Assembly (NCBI RefSeq): GCF_002209555.1
Contig: NZ_NJIF01000001.1
Coordinates: 496,001-560,000, forward strand
From: Achromobacter insolitus
GTDB taxonomy: Bacteria > Pseudomonadota > Gammaproteobacteria > Burkholderiales > Burkholderiaceae_B
Direction: 5' to 3'
Length of the DNA: 64,000 nt
This document shows positions 8,748-18,306 of this stretch, piece after piece. Positions within the stretch are counted from its first letter, which is position 1. Each line of letters opens with the position of its first letter. Made by a program: the position numbers and the translations under genes. The notes under the pieces were generated by a model. It saw nothing but the letters and a program-made list of their open reading frames with translations. It ran no database searches and was not told the DNA's origin.

Positions 8748-10094
8748 ATGTCCTCCTCAGCGCCTCACCCCGCCCCCGCCCTCAACGCCGAAGCCTATTG
8801 GATGCCCTTCACCGCCAACCGGCGCTACAAGCGTGCGCCCGTGCTGTTCAGCGCCGCCGAGGGCATGCACTACATCCGCCCGGACGGCCGCCGCGTGCTG
8901 GATGGCATCGCGGGCCTGTGGTGCGTGAACGCCGGACACCGCCGGCCTGAAATCGTCGATGCCATCGCCCGCACCGCCCACGAGCTGGACTACGCGCCGT
9001 CTTTCCAGATGAGCCATCCGCTAGCGTTCGAGCTGGCCGAAGCCCTGCGCCAGGAGGCGCCGCCGGGATTCTCGAACGTGTTTTTCTCGAACTCTGGCTC
9101 CGAAGCGGTGGACACCGCATTGAAAATCGCGCTGGGCTACCACCGCGCGCGCGGACAGGGGCAGCGGGTGCGCCTGATCGGACGCGAGCGTTCTTACCAC
9201 GGCGTGGGTTTCGGCGGCCTGTCGGTATCGGGCATCGCCGGCCACCGCAAGCCTTTCGGCAATCTCCTGCCCTACGTGGACCATCTGCCGCACACCTATG
9301 ACCGTAGCCAGATGGCCTACACGCGCGGCCAACCGGATTGGGGCGCCCACCTGGCCGACACACTGGAGCGCATCGTCGCCCTGCACGACGCATCGACCAT
9401 CGCCGCCGTCATCGTGGAGCCCGTGGCGGGGTCCACCGGCGTGCTGGTGCCCCCTAAGGGCTATCTGCAGAGGTTGCGGCAGATTTGCGATGCGCACGGC
9501 ATCCTGCTGATCTTCGACGAAGTGATCTGCGCCTTCGGCCGCATCGACGGCGCCTTCGCGTCATCGCACTTCGGCGTCACGCCAGACATCATCACCAGCG
9601 CCAAGGGGCTGACCAACGGTGCCATTCCCATGGGCGCCACGCTGGTGCAGCAACATGTCTATGAGGCCTTCATGCAAGGACCGGACAGCGCCATCGAACT
9701 GTCCCACGGCTACACCTATTCCGGCCATCCCGTGGCCTGCGCCGCCGGCCTGGCGACTCTGGACATTTGCCGCCGCGAGGGCCTGTTCCAGCGCAGCCGC
9801 GAACTCTGGCGCTATTGGGAGGACGCCGCGCACAGCCTGAAAGGACTTCCCCACGTGGTGGACATCCGCAACATCGGCTTGCTGGCCGCCATTGAACTGG
9901 AGCCCCTCGACGGCAAGCCCGGCCAGCGGGCTTATGCCGTGCACCAGGCCTGCCTGGAACGCGGCTGCCTGATCCGCTCGGCGGGCGACACCATGCTGTT
10001 GTCGCCCCCTCTCATCATCGAGCGCGCGCAGATCGACGAATTGTTCTCAGTGCTGTCGGAGGTATTGCGCGCGGACGCGTCAGCGTCGGCGTGA
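8748..10094 (+). CDS. Class III omega-aminotransferase (beta-alanine:pyruvate transaminase-like)
   Basis: 448-residue PLP enzyme. The cofactor Lys is K286 in TSAKGLTNG, preceded by the IFDEVICAFGR motif that binds the pyridine ring, and FSNSGSEAVDTALK is the phosphate-cup region. Length and motifs match omega-amino acid:pyruvate transaminases, which move amino groups from beta-alanine-like or primary amines to pyruvate. Placed behind the GntR gene and next to the amide-hydrolase importer operon, it may process the amine released by that hydrolase (inference). It converges on ltaE with a single-base gap. Confidence 0.9.
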   Translation: MSSSAPHPAPALNAEAYWMPFTANRRYKRAPVLFSAAEGMHYIRPDGRRVLDGIAGLWCVNAGHRRPEIVDAIARTAHELDYAPSFQMSHPLAFELAEALRQEAPPGFSNVFFSNSGSEAVDTALKIALGYHRARGQGQRVRLIGRERSYHGVGFGGLSVSGIAGHRKPFGNLLPYVDHLPHTYDRSQMAYTRGQPDWGAHLADTLERIVALHDASTIAAVIVEPVAGSTGVLVPPKGYLQRLRQICDAHGILLIFDEVICAFGRIDGAFASSHFGVTPDIITSAKGLTNGAIPMGATLVQQHVYEAFMQGPDSAIELSHGYTYSGHPVACAAGLATLDICRREGLFQRSRELWRYWEDAAHSLKGLPHVVDIRNIGLLAAIELEPLDGKPGQRAYAVHQACLERGCLIRSAGDTMLLSPPLIIERAQIDELFSVLSEVLRADASASA

Positions 10095-10095
10095 T

Positions 10096-11106
10096 CTATC
10101 CCAGATGCCGCGCCACGGCCTGGATGACCCGCTGCACATCCGCGGCCGACACATCCAGGTGCGTGACCAGGCGCGTCGGCCCGCCATAGACTGCGCGCAT
10201 CTGGATGCCGTCGACGGCCAGCTTGGCCGTCAGCTCCTCACAGCGCGCGGGTTCGAATTCGGCGAACACCATATTGGTGTCCTGGCTCAAGACTTTGACG
10301 CCTGGAATCGCGCGCAGGCCGTCGGCCAGCAGGCGGGCGTTCTCATGATCTTCGGCCAGGCGTTCGACGTTGTGCTCCAGCGCGTACAGGCAGGCCGCGG
10401 CCAACACGCCAGCCTGGCGCAGGCCGCCGCCCAGCATCTTGCGCCACCGCCGAGCGCGCGCAATCAGCTCCACGCTGCCCACCAGCACCGACCCAACCGG
10501 CGCCCCCAAGCCTTTCGAGAAGCAAATGGACACCGAATCAAATGGCTGGCACAGGTGCGCCACCGGCTTGCCGCTGGCCACGGCGGCATTGAACACGCGA
10601 GCGCCGTCCAGGTGGGTGGCCAATCCATGCTGGCGCGCCCAGGCAGTCGCGGCGGCCACGTAATCCGCGGGAATCAGTTTGCCGTGAAAGGTGTTTTCCA
10701 GCGCCAGCAGGCGAGTGCGGGCGAAGTGTGGATCGCCTTCGGGCTTGAGCGCCGCGGCCAGCTTTTCCAGCGGCAGCGAGCCATCCGCCGCGTGCTCGAT
10801 GGGCTGCGGTTGGATGCTGCCCAGCACGGCCGCGCCGCCACCCTCGTACTTGTAGGTGTGCGCGAGCTGCCCCACCAGATATTCGTCGCCGCGTTCGCAA
10901 TGGGCCATCAGGGCGCCCAGATTGCTTTGCGTGCCGGACGGAAAGAACAGGCCCGCCGCCTTGCCCGCGCGCTCGGCAACCGCCTCCTGCAAGCGGATCA
11001 CGGTGGGGTCGTCACCCATGACATCATCGCCGAGGGGCGCGGATACCATCGCTTGCAGCATGGCCGCAGAGGGCCGAGTGACTGTGTCGCTACGCAGATC
11101 GATCAT
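10096..11106 (-). CDS. ltaE: Low-specificity L-threonine aldolase
   Basis: 336-residue fold-type I PLP enzyme that cleaves L-threonine or L-allo-threonine to glycine and acetaldehyde. The start MIDLRSDTVTRP, the HLDGAR motif (165-170) that binds PLP, and Lys198 in FSKGLGAPVGS all match LtaE. It lies 37 nt downstream of an EamA transporter gene on the same strand, so exporter and aldolase may be co-transcribed and share an amino-acid-handling role (inference). Confidence 0.94.
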   Translation of the reverse strand: MIDLRSDTVTRPSAAMLQAMVSAPLGDDVMGDDPTVIRLQEAVAERAGKAAGLFFPSGTQSNLGALMAHCERGDEYLVGQLAHTYKYEGGGAAVLGSIQPQPIEHAADGSLPLEKLAAALKPEGDPHFARTRLLALENTFHGKLIPADYVAAATAWARQHGLATHLDGARVFNAAVASGKPVAHLCQPFDSVSICFSKGLGAPVGSVLVGSVELIARARRWRKMLGGGLRQAGVLAAACLYALEHNVERLAEDHENARLLADGLRAIPGVKVLSQDTNMVFAEFEPARCEELTAKLAVDGIQMRAVYGGPTRLVTHLDVSAADVQRVIQAVARHLG

Positions 11107-11143
11107 GAAAAGTCCCAGGATGGAAAAGGAATTCTGAAAAGGC

Positions 11144-12031
11144 CTAGTCGGCGCGCGCCGCAGGCGCTGCGCGGCTCACCACCCAGATGCCAGCGAGAAT
11201 CAGCGCCATGCCGCCCAGCTCGGCCGACGAAGGCTGTTCGGACAACAGCGCCCAGGCGAACAGCATGGCCACGACAGGCACGCCCAGGCTGGACAGGCCC
11301 GCGATGGAAGCCGGCACCAGCCGCACCACCAGCAGCCACAGCAACCAGCCCGCGGCCGTCGCGATCAGCACGATATACGCCATGCCGGTCCAGAGTTGCC
11401 AGCCCCATTGCGCGGACATCTGCGGAACGAGAAAAGCGACCGGCGTCATCACCAGTCCGCCCAATAGCATCTGCCAGGCAGTGAAGGTCATCACATCGGG
11501 CGCATGGCGCTCGAACATGCGCTTGGACAGGACGGTGCCCACGCCCCAACAGAGCCCGCTGCCCAGCCCGAGCAGCACGGGACGGATGTCGCCCAGCCCG
11601 TTCCAGGGCTCCACGAAGCAAACCAGGCCGATGGCCGCCAGCGCAATGCCCAGCCCGTGGCGCGCCGTGGGCCGCTCGCCCAGCAGCCACCACGCGAACA
11701 GGATCACCCAGAAAGGCATCGTGTAGGCCATGAGCGAAACCTTGCCCACGCCGCCCGACACCAGCGCCGTCTGCACAAAGCCCTGGAACCCCGCCGTCTG
11801 CGTCAAACCGATCAGCAGGGTCAGCTTCCAGGGCGGCATCGCCAGTGGGCGCCCCATGGCCGATGCCAGCGCGAACAGCACCAATCCGCCCGACACGTAG
11901 CGCAGCGCCACGAAATCAAAGGGGCCGATGTAGGGGACGATCAGTTTCATCGCGATCCAGCTGCCCGCCCAGACCAGGATGGTGCTGAACATCAGGGCTA
12001 GCCCTGCACGATCGAAACTGCTGCGGCTCAC
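11144..12031 (-). CDS. EamA/DMT-family transporter
   Basis: 295-residue inner-membrane protein with ten predicted helices in two EamA repeats (first helix about residues 11-30; second repeat from about residue 155). The GTG at 12031 is chosen because GGAG lies 8 nt upstream; an upstream in-frame TTG falls inside the acs terminator and is unlikely. DMT members usually export amino acids or metabolites. It precedes ltaE, so a threonine, glycine or related solute is possible but unproven. Confidence 0.88.
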   Translation of the reverse strand: MSRSSFDRAGLALMFSTILVWAGSWIAMKLIVPYIGPFDFVALRYVSGGLVLFALASAMGRPLAMPPWKLTLLIGLTQTAGFQGFVQTALVSGGVGKVSLMAYTMPFWVILFAWWLLGERPTARHGLGIALAAIGLVCFVEPWNGLGDIRPVLLGLGSGLCWGVGTVLSKRMFERHAPDVMTFTAWQMLLGGLVMTPVAFLVPQMSAQWGWQLWTGMAYIVLIATAAGWLLWLLVVRLVPASIAGLSSLGVPVVAMLFAWALLSEQPSSAELGGMALILAGIWVVSRAAPAARAD

Positions 12032-12062
12032 TGGCACGGCTCCGTAGAAAAAATCTGGACGC

Positions 12063-12107
12063 AAAAAAAGCAAATACGCCCGTACCGGAGGTTCCGATAC
12101 GGGCGTA
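12063..12107 (-). terminator. Rho-independent terminator of acs
   Basis: Perfect 10-bp stem TACGCCCGTA (12075-12084) / TACGGGCGTA (12098-12107). On the minus strand it is followed by TTTG, C and seven consecutive T's. It lies 77 nt after the acs stop and just before the EamA gene, separating the two transcription units. Confidence 0.85.
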
Positions 12108-12183
12108 TGACATTATGCGCCTGCCTTGCCGCCCCCGGCGGCCATGGGCGGACCTTTCCCGTCCATGGCGCGGACGGCGGCGA

Positions 12184-14163
12184 TCACAAGGACTTTGCCA
12201 ACTGATCCAGGATGGCCGGATTCTCGAGCGTGGAAACGTCCTGCGTGATTTCCTCGCCCTTGGCGACCACGCGCAACAAGCGGCGCATGATCTTGCCGGA
12301 GCGGGTCTTGGGCAGGTTGTCGCCGAAGCGGATGTCCTTGGGCTTGGCGATCGGGCCGATTTCCTTGGCGACCCAGTCGCGCAGCACCTTGGCGATGGCT
12401 TGCGCCTCGTCGCCTTCGGGGCGCGAGCGCTTGAGCACCACAAAGGCCACCACGGCCTCGCCGGTAGTGTCATCCGGACGACCCACCACCGCGGCCTCCG
12501 CGACCAGTTCGTGCGCCACCAAAGCCGACTCGACTTCCATCGTACCCAGGCGATGGCCCGACACGTTCAGCACGTCGTCGATGCGGCCCATGATCCAGAA
12601 GTAGCCGTCGGCATCGCGCTGCGCACCGTCGCCGGCCAGGTAGTAGCCGCGCAGTTCAGACGGGAAATAGCTCTTCTTGAAGCGCTCCGGGTCGCCCCAG
12701 ATGTTGCGGATCATGGCGGGCCACGGACGCTTGATGACCAGGAAACCGCCATTGCCCTGTTCGACATCGCCGCCCGTCTCGTCGACGATGGCGGCGGCGA
12801 TTCCCGGCAGCGGCAAGGTGCAGGAGCCCGGCTTGGTCGGCGTGGCGCCCGGCAGCGGCGTGATCATGTGGCCGCCGGTCTCGGTCTGCCACCAGGTATC
12901 CACGATGGGGCAACGTTCGCGGCCCACATTCTTGTGATACCACATCCAGGCTTCGGGGTTGATGGGCTCGCCCACCGTGCCGATGATGCGCAGGCTGTCC
13001 AGATCGTAGTTCTGCGGGTGCGCTTCGGGCGCGGCTTCGGCGGCCTTGATCAGCGAACGGATCGCGGTGGGCGCGGTGTAGAAGGTAGTGACCTTGTGGC
13101 GCGCAATCATGTCCCAGAAGCGCCCAGCGTTCGGATAGGTGGGCACGCCTTCGAAGACGATCTGCGTCAGGCCGGCGGCCAGCGGGCCGTAGGTGATGTA
13201 GGTATGGCCAGTGACCCAGCCCACGTCGGCCGTGCACCAGTACACGTCATCCTTGCGGGCGTCGAAGGTCCATTTCACCGTCAACAGCGCCCACAACAGA
13301 TAACCTGCCGAGGAATGCTGCACACCCTTGGGCTTGCCGGTGGACCCGGAGGTATAGAGGATGAAGAGCGGATGCTCGGCGTTGACCGGCACGGGCTCGC
13401 AGGTGTCGGGCTGGCCGGCTTCAACGTCATGCATCCAGAGGTCGCGGCTTTCATTCCACTGCACCTTGCCGCCCGTGCGGCGGTAGACGACGACCTTGGT
13501 CACGGCCTCGCAACCGCCCATCGTGAAGGCCTCCTCCACGGCGGGTTTGAGCGGAATGGTCTTGCCTCCGCGCACCTGCTCGTCGGCCGTGATGACCAGC
13601 GAAGCGCCCACGTCCACGATGCGCTCCTGCAGGCTCTTGGCCGAGAAGCCCCCAAACACCACCGAATGCGTCACCCCCAGGCGCGCGCAGGCCTGCATGG
13701 CCACGACGGCTTCGATGGACATCGGCATGTAGATGATGGCGCGATCGCCCTTCTTGTAGCCCAGCGCCGCCAGGCCATTGGCAAAGCGGCACACGCGCGC
13801 CAGCAGTTCGCGGTAGCTGACCTTGTTGACTTTGCCGTCGTCGCTTTCGAAGATGATGGCGGTCTTGTCGGCATTGCCGTTGGTCAGGTGCACGTCCAGG
13901 CAATTGGCCGACACGTTCAGTTCGCCGTCGCCGAACCAGCGATAGAACGGCGCATCCGATTCGTCCAGGACCTGCGTGAACGGCTTGGTCCATTGCAGGT
14001 TGTCGCGCGCCTGCCCGGCCCAGAATCCGTCGAAATCGTTCTCGACCTGCGCGCACAGCGCGTTATAGGCATCCATGCTGGGGATCGCGGCGCCTTGTGC
14101 TGCGCGCTCGGGCGGCGGGAACACCCGGGTTTCCACCAGTACGGACTCAATAGCGTTCGACAT
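12184..14163 (-). CDS. acs: Acetyl-CoA synthetase
   Basis: 659-residue AMP-forming ligase that activates acetate to acetyl-CoA. It shows the adenylation P-loop [12 protein letters not shown], the [12 protein letters not shown] hinge, and the C-terminal [11 protein letters not shown] motif with Lys624, the residue acetylated in this family to switch the enzyme off. The ATG used has GGAG 8 nt upstream and starts MSNAIESV; the frame continues upstream without family similarity. It is preceded by a 225-nt gap and followed by a strong terminator, so it is probably monocistronic. Confidence 0.96.
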   Translation of the reverse strand: MSNAIESVLVETRVFPPPERAAQGAAIPSMDAYNALCAQVENDFDGFWAGQARDNLQWTKPFTQVLDESDAPFYRWFGDGELNVSANCLDVHLTNGNADKTAIIFESDDGKVNKVSYRELLARVCRFANGLAALGYKKGDRAIIYMPMSIEAVVAMQACARLGVTHSVVFGGFSAKSLQERIVDVGASLVITADEQVRGGKTIPLKPAVEEAFTMGGCEAVTKVVVYRRTGGKVQWNESRDLWMHDVEAGQPDTCEPVPVNAEHPLFILYTSGSTGKPKGVQHSSAGYLLWALLTVKWTFDARKDDVYWCTADVGWVTGHTYITYGPLAAGLTQIVFEGVPTYPNAGRFWDMIARHKVTTFYTAPTAIRSLIKAAEAAPEAHPQNYDLDSLRIIGTVGEPINPEAWMWYHKNVGRERCPIVDTWWQTETGGHMITPLPGATPTKPGSCTLPLPGIAAAIVDETGGDVEQGNGGFLVIKRPWPAMIRNIWGDPERFKKSYFPSELRGYYLAGDGAQRDADGYFWIMGRIDDVLNVSGHRLGTMEVESALVAHELVAEAAVVGRPDDTTGEAVVAFVVLKRSRPEGDEAQAIAKVLRDWVAKEIGPIAKPKDIRFGDNLPKTRSGKIMRRLLRVVAKGEEITQDVSTLENPAILDQLAKSL

Positions 14164-14388
14164 GATCTTGTCTCCAATCGGTAATTCTGTTGTTTGTGCC
14201 GCTTGTTCCATTACCCAACCGCAACCGTATCGCCACGCTCTTACGGGCACCTTACGCAAAATGCGGGCCAGAGCCCGCGGCGCAAGGACGGTGCCGGGCA
14301 ATCAACGCGCGCCGCCGCTACGCAAGGGCGACGCCACCGGACAGTCCATAAGGATAGCAGCCAGCGCGGTCTGCGCGAACCGCGCGCC

Positions 14389-15729
14389 TCAAGCGGCGCG
14401 CCGCGCCAGCCCGCGTTTCATGTCGACGCGCGACAAAAGAATGAGGCCGCCCACGAAGAACAGGCCGGTCACCAGGATGGCCAACCGGTGGTTGCCGTGT
14501 GTGGCCCACGTAACCAGGCCATAGGTAAGCGGACCGATCACGGCGGCCAGTTGCACCGCGAAGGTCCATAACGAGAAGAATTCGGCCAGCCGGCCGGCTG
14601 GAGCCAGCGCGCCGGTCATGGCGCGGCCCGCGCTCTGCGTGGTGCCCATGCACAGGCCGGCTAGCGTGGCCGCGACCCAGAACACGGGCGCCGTCACCGC
14701 GGCGTAGGCCACCAGCACCATGACAATCCAGCCGCACAGCGTCACGGCCAGCGCCGGCTTGTGGCCGATGCGATCCTGCACATAGCCGAACGAGAACGCG
14801 CCGGCCGCCGCGCCGATGTTCACCGTGAACACCAGCAGCATGATCTGCGGCGTGGTGAAACCCATCACCTCCGAGGCATAGACCGCGGCCAGCGTGATCA
14901 CCACGGAGATGCCGGCCTGGTAGCAGGCGATGCACATCAGCAACCGACGGAACTCCGGAAAGTGCCGCCCGGTTTCGCGCCAGGCATATGCCAGCCGCTT
15001 GAGCATGTGCAGCGCTTCCTGCTTGCCGGCCTGCGGTTTGGCGCGTTCGCGCAGCAAGAAAAACGACGGCAGCGCCGCCAGCGCAAACACCGTGCAGGTA
15101 ACGACAATGACCCACGGGACGAAATGCTCGGCGGTTTCACCGCGCGCTTCGGCCATGGTCACGACGGCCAGGGACAGCCCCAGGGTGAGCATGCCGCCGC
15201 AGTAGCCAAAGCTCCAGCCCCAGCCCGACACGCGCCCGAGCGCCGCGGGCCGCGCAAGTTCGGGCAGGAAGGCCGCGACCACGGACTCCCCAACGCAATA
15301 GCAATAGTTGGAGACGACGATAGCCGCCAACGCCAGCCAGACATCCCCCGGCCCGGCCTGCGTCAGCACCAGCGTGGCTGCCACGCAGCCCGCCGTGCTG
15401 GTATAAAGCAGCCGCCGCTTGCTGGCGCGCGCATCCGCGCGGGCGCCCAGCGTGGGCATGGTCAGCATGATAAGCAGATAGGACAGCGACAGCGCCGCCG
15501 TCCAAGCCAGCGTGGCCCACGGAGCACGTCCGCCCACCACGCCGACGAAATAGGTGCTGAACACCGCCGTGAGAATCACGGTGGTATAGCCCGAGTTGGC
15601 GAAGTCGTACATGGCCCAGGCCCAGACTTCGCGCTTGGCCACGCCGGGATTCAGGGGGCCGTCGCCCCCAGCTCCGGCGCGCAGCGCGGAAGCGCCGGCA
15701 GGCGCTTCCGACGGCTCGCCGTGGCTCAT
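14389..15729 (-). CDS. MFS transporter, UMF1/Atg22-like family
   Basis: 446-residue membrane protein with about 12 helices. The N-terminal motif WAWAMYDFANSGYTTVILTAVF is diagnostic of the UMF1 (Atg22-like) major facilitator branch. The first ~30 residues are polar and rich in Gly/Ala. Its start overlaps the stop of the GlcG-like gene by 4 nt, placing it third in the prpE operon. Substrates of bacterial UMF1 proteins are poorly known; the link to propionate or acyl metabolism is by position only. Confidence 0.88.
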   Translation of the reverse strand: MSHGEPSEAPAGASALRAGAGGDGPLNPGVAKREVWAWAMYDFANSGYTTVILTAVFSTYFVGVVGGRAPWATLAWTAALSLSYLLIMLTMPTLGARADARASKRRLLYTSTAGCVAATLVLTQAGPGDVWLALAAIVVSNYCYCVGESVVAAFLPELARPAALGRVSGWGWSFGYCGGMLTLGLSLAVVTMAEARGETAEHFVPWVIVVTCTVFALAALPSFFLLRERAKPQAGKQEALHMLKRLAYAWRETGRHFPEFRRLLMCIACYQAGISVVITLAAVYASEVMGFTTPQIMLLVFTVNIGAAAGAFSFGYVQDRIGHKPALAVTLCGWIVMVLVAYAAVTAPVFWVAATLAGLCMGTTQSAGRAMTGALAPAGRLAEFFSLWTFAVQLAAVIGPLTYGLVTWATHGNHRLAILVTGLFFVGGLILLSRVDMKRGLARRAA

Positions 15730-16133
15730 AGGCCGAGCGCGGCGATGCCAGCTTGAGCGATCAGCACATCTTCGCTCGACTTGACGCCCGACACGCCGAC
15801 CGCGCCCACCACGTGGCCATCGGCCACGACCGGCACGCCGCCTTCCAGCAGGCCATCGATCAAGGGGGCCGACAGGAACGAGTAGCGGCCGTTGTTGATC
15901 ATTTCCTCGTAGACGCGCGACTCGCGGCGGCCAAGCGCCGCGGTCTTGGCCTTGGCCGGAGCGATATGCGCCGAAATAGGAGCCGCGCCGTCCAGGCGCA
16001 GCATGCCCAGCAGGTGGCCGCCATCATCGACCACGGAGATCGTGACGGCCCACTTGTTCTGCAGGGCGTGTGCTTCGGCCGCGGCCAAAATCTTCTTGAC
16101 GTCCTCGGCGCTCAGCACGGGCTTGGTATTCAT
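15726..16133 (-). CDS. GlcG/HbpS-like (DUF336) protein
   Basis: 135-residue protein that is one whole GlcG/HbpS domain: LSAEDVKKILAAAEAHA at the start, ISVVDDGGHLLGMLR in the middle, and GGVPVVADGHVVGAVGVSG near the end. Family members occur in glycolate, propanediol and heme-sensing loci and can bind heme or small acids; the exact role is unsettled. It overlaps prpE and the UMF1 gene by 4 nt on each side, so it is translationally coupled in a three-gene operon. Confidence 0.9.
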   Translation of the reverse strand: MNTKPVLSAEDVKKILAAAEAHALQNKWAVTISVVDDGGHLLGMLRLDGAAPISAHIAPAKAKTAALGRRESRVYEEMINNGRYSFLSAPLIDGLLEGGVPVVADGHVVGAVGVSGVKSSEDVLIAQAGIAALGL

Positions 16134-18019
16134 TGCAGCGACTCCTTTATTTGTTCCAGGGCGGTTGGGTCTTCTATGGTGGTCAGATCCCCGGGGTCGC
16201 GTCCTTCACATACCGCGACGATCGCGCGGCGCAGCACCTTGCCCGAACGGGTCTTGGGCAGCGCGCCCACGAACCGGATCCTGGCGGGCCTTGCCACGGC
16301 GCCCAGCTGATCTTCCACCAGCCGCATGATATCGCCTTCCAGCCGCTTTGCCCCCTCTTCGGTCTCCGCCCCGGCGGGATTCTTGAGCACGGCGAAGGCC
16401 ATCGCGACCTGCCCCTTGAGCGAGTCCGCTACGCCCACCACCGCGCATTCGGCAATCGCGCTGTGGCTGTTCACGGATTCCTCGATCTCGCGCGTGCCCA
16501 GGCGGTGGCCGGCCACATTGATCACATCGTCCGTGCGGCCCAGGATGAACCAATATCCATCGGCGTCCACCAGCCCCCAATCGAAGGTCGAGTACACCTG
16601 GCGACCGGGTATGGACGTGAAATACGTCTGGACGAAGCGCTCGTCGTCACCCCAGATGGTGGACATGGCGCCCGGGGGCAACGGCGGCACGATCGCCACC
16701 ACGCCCTTCTGGTCGGGACCCAGGTCCTCGCCGGTCGATTCGCTGACGATGCGGGCGTCAAAACCATAGACGGGAAACGACGGGCTGCCGTAGCGGGTCG
16801 GCACCTTCTCCACGCCCGGCTGGGCCGACAGAATCGGCCAGCCCGATTCCGTCTGCCAGTAATTGTCGATGATGGGCTTGCCCAGGCCGTTGGAAATCCA
16901 TTGCGCGGTCGGCTCGTCCAGCGGCTCGCCTGCCAGGTAGACGGCGCGCAGCGAGGACAAGTCGTGGCGCTTGAGCAGTTCGGGATCCTGTCGCTTGAGC
17001 ACGCGCACCGCGGTCGGCGCCGAAAACAGGGTGTTGACCCCGTACTGTTCCACCAGTTTCCACAGGATGGCGCCGTCCGGACGCACTGGCGTGCCTTCAT
17101 ACAGCACCGTCGCCTGCCCGCCGATCAAGGGACCGTAGATGATGTAGGAATGCCCCACCACCCAGCCGATGTCGCTGGTGCAGAAAAAGGTATCCCCGGC
17201 GCGCCCGTCGAACAGGTACTCCATGGACGAAGCCAGCGCCACGGCATAGCCGCCGGTATCGCGCTGCACGCCCTTGGGCTTGCCCGTGGTGCCGGAGGTA
17301 TAGAGGATATAGCTGGGCTCCGAGGACTCCAGCCATTCCACCGGCACTCGCGCCCCCATATGGCGCTGGCGCAAGGCTGCGTAGTCCAGGTCGCGCCCCG
17401 CCACGGGTTCAAACGGCGCCAGGCCGCGATCGAACACCACTACCGAGGCCGGCGGCGACTTGGCCAGCGCCAACGCGCGGTCGAGCAATGGCTTATACGG
17501 CACGACCTTGCCGCCGCGCGAACCGCCATCGGTGCAGACCACCACCTTGGGCGCCGCATCGTCAATGCGCTGCGCCAGGTTGACCGACGCAAAGCCGCCA
17601 AACACCACCGAGTGCACGGCGCCGATCCGCGCGCACGCCAGCATGGTGAATACGGCTTCCGGCACCATCGGCATGTAAAGCAGCACCCGGTCGCCGCGCC
17701 CCACCCCAAGCTCCTTGAGCATGGCGGCGGCAGCGTTGACCTCGTCGTACATTTCCTGCCGGGTATAGACGCGCTCGCGTTCCACCTCGGTGGACACCCA
17801 GATCAAGGCCGGCGAATCGGCCTGGGTCGGCAGCCAGCGATCTATGGCGTTGTAGCAAAGATTGGTGCGCCCGCCTGTGAACCACTTGGCGAACGGCGGC
17901 CGGGAGTAGTCCAGCACGGACTCGAAAGGCGTCTCCCAGTGGATGCGGCCGGCCTCTTCCCGCCAGAAAGCATCGCGGTCATGTATCGAGCGGTAATGGA
18001 AATCCCGGGTTTTTTGCAT
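16130..18019 (-). CDS. prpE: Propionyl-CoA synthetase
   Basis: 629-residue AMP-forming acyl-CoA synthetase. It has the N-terminal ACAS segment, P-loop [18 protein letters not shown] (the RDTGGYAVAL continuation distinguishes PrpE from Acs), the hinge DDVINVAGHRLGT, and PKTRSGKVLRR with Lys594 as the acetylation-site equivalent. It activates propionate for the methylcitrate cycle or odd-chain metabolism. It leads an operon with a GlcG-like protein and a UMF1 transporter; no prpBCD genes are in the window. An 8-bp inverted repeat lies about 120-140 nt upstream of its start. Confidence 0.95.
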   Translation of the reverse strand: MQKTRDFHYRSIHDRDAFWREEAGRIHWETPFESVLDYSRPPFAKWFTGGRTNLCYNAIDRWLPTQADSPALIWVSTEVERERVYTRQEMYDEVNAAAAMLKELGVGRGDRVLLYMPMVPEAVFTMLACARIGAVHSVVFGGFASVNLAQRIDDAAPKVVVCTDGGSRGGKVVPYKPLLDRALALAKSPPASVVVFDRGLAPFEPVAGRDLDYAALRQRHMGARVPVEWLESSEPSYILYTSGTTGKPKGVQRDTGGYAVALASSMEYLFDGRAGDTFFCTSDIGWVVGHSYIIYGPLIGGQATVLYEGTPVRPDGAILWKLVEQYGVNTLFSAPTAVRVLKRQDPELLKRHDLSSLRAVYLAGEPLDEPTAQWISNGLGKPIIDNYWQTESGWPILSAQPGVEKVPTRYGSPSFPVYGFDARIVSESTGEDLGPDQKGVVAIVPPLPPGAMSTIWGDDERFVQTYFTSIPGRQVYSTFDWGLVDADGYWFILGRTDDVINVAGHRLGTREIEESVNSHSAIAECAVVGVADSLKGQVAMAFAVLKNPAGAETEEGAKRLEGDIMRLVEDQLGAVARPARIRFVGALPKTRSGKVLRRAIVAVCEGRDPGDLTTIEDPTALEQIKESLQ

Positions 18020-18137
18020 TTATGTCTCCTGTTATCGTTCGTACGCCTTAAGGCTGATTGATTTCTTCTCGAATCTTTTGGTCATTCTGGTAGGCAAACC
18101 TTGCACGAGGCTTGCCGCAAGTCAAAAAGTTCTGCCG

Positions 18138-18160
18138 AATGTCCACGCTGCATGGACATT
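18138..18160. promoter_or_regulatory. Inverted repeat AATGTCCA-N7-TGGACATT between prpE and the NlpC/P60 gene
   Basis: Perfect 8-bp arms (18138-18145 and 18153-18160) in a 287-nt divergent intergenic region. It may be an operator for prpE or the lipoprotein gene, or a small hairpin. The rest of this region is AT-richer than coding DNA and presumably holds both promoters, but no convincing -35/-10 pair was assigned. Confidence 0.4.
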
Positions 18161-18306
18161 AACGCCGGTTTCGTCACGAACTGGTCTTAAAAGTTTGGTA
18201 GAATCCCCGCGAAGTTGTAGAAAAATGTTGATTTTGCTGACATCTCGGCCAAATTCACGGCGAATTCCGTGTTTTTTGTCGTTATCTGCAAATCACCCCC
18301 AGGCGA

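Noticed and set aside
10250-10262. GGGTTCGAATTC motif resembling a tRNA T-loop
   Set aside because: It lies inside ltaE on the opposite strand and no acceptor or anticodon arm surrounds it.
12031-12073. Upstream TTG start for the EamA transporter
   Set aside because: It would lie inside the T-run of the acs terminator. The GTG at 12031 has a ribosome site and keeps the first membrane helix.
14164-14301. 46-codon N-terminal extension of acs
   Set aside because: The extension has no family similarity; the ATG at 14163 has GGAG and gives the usual Acs length.
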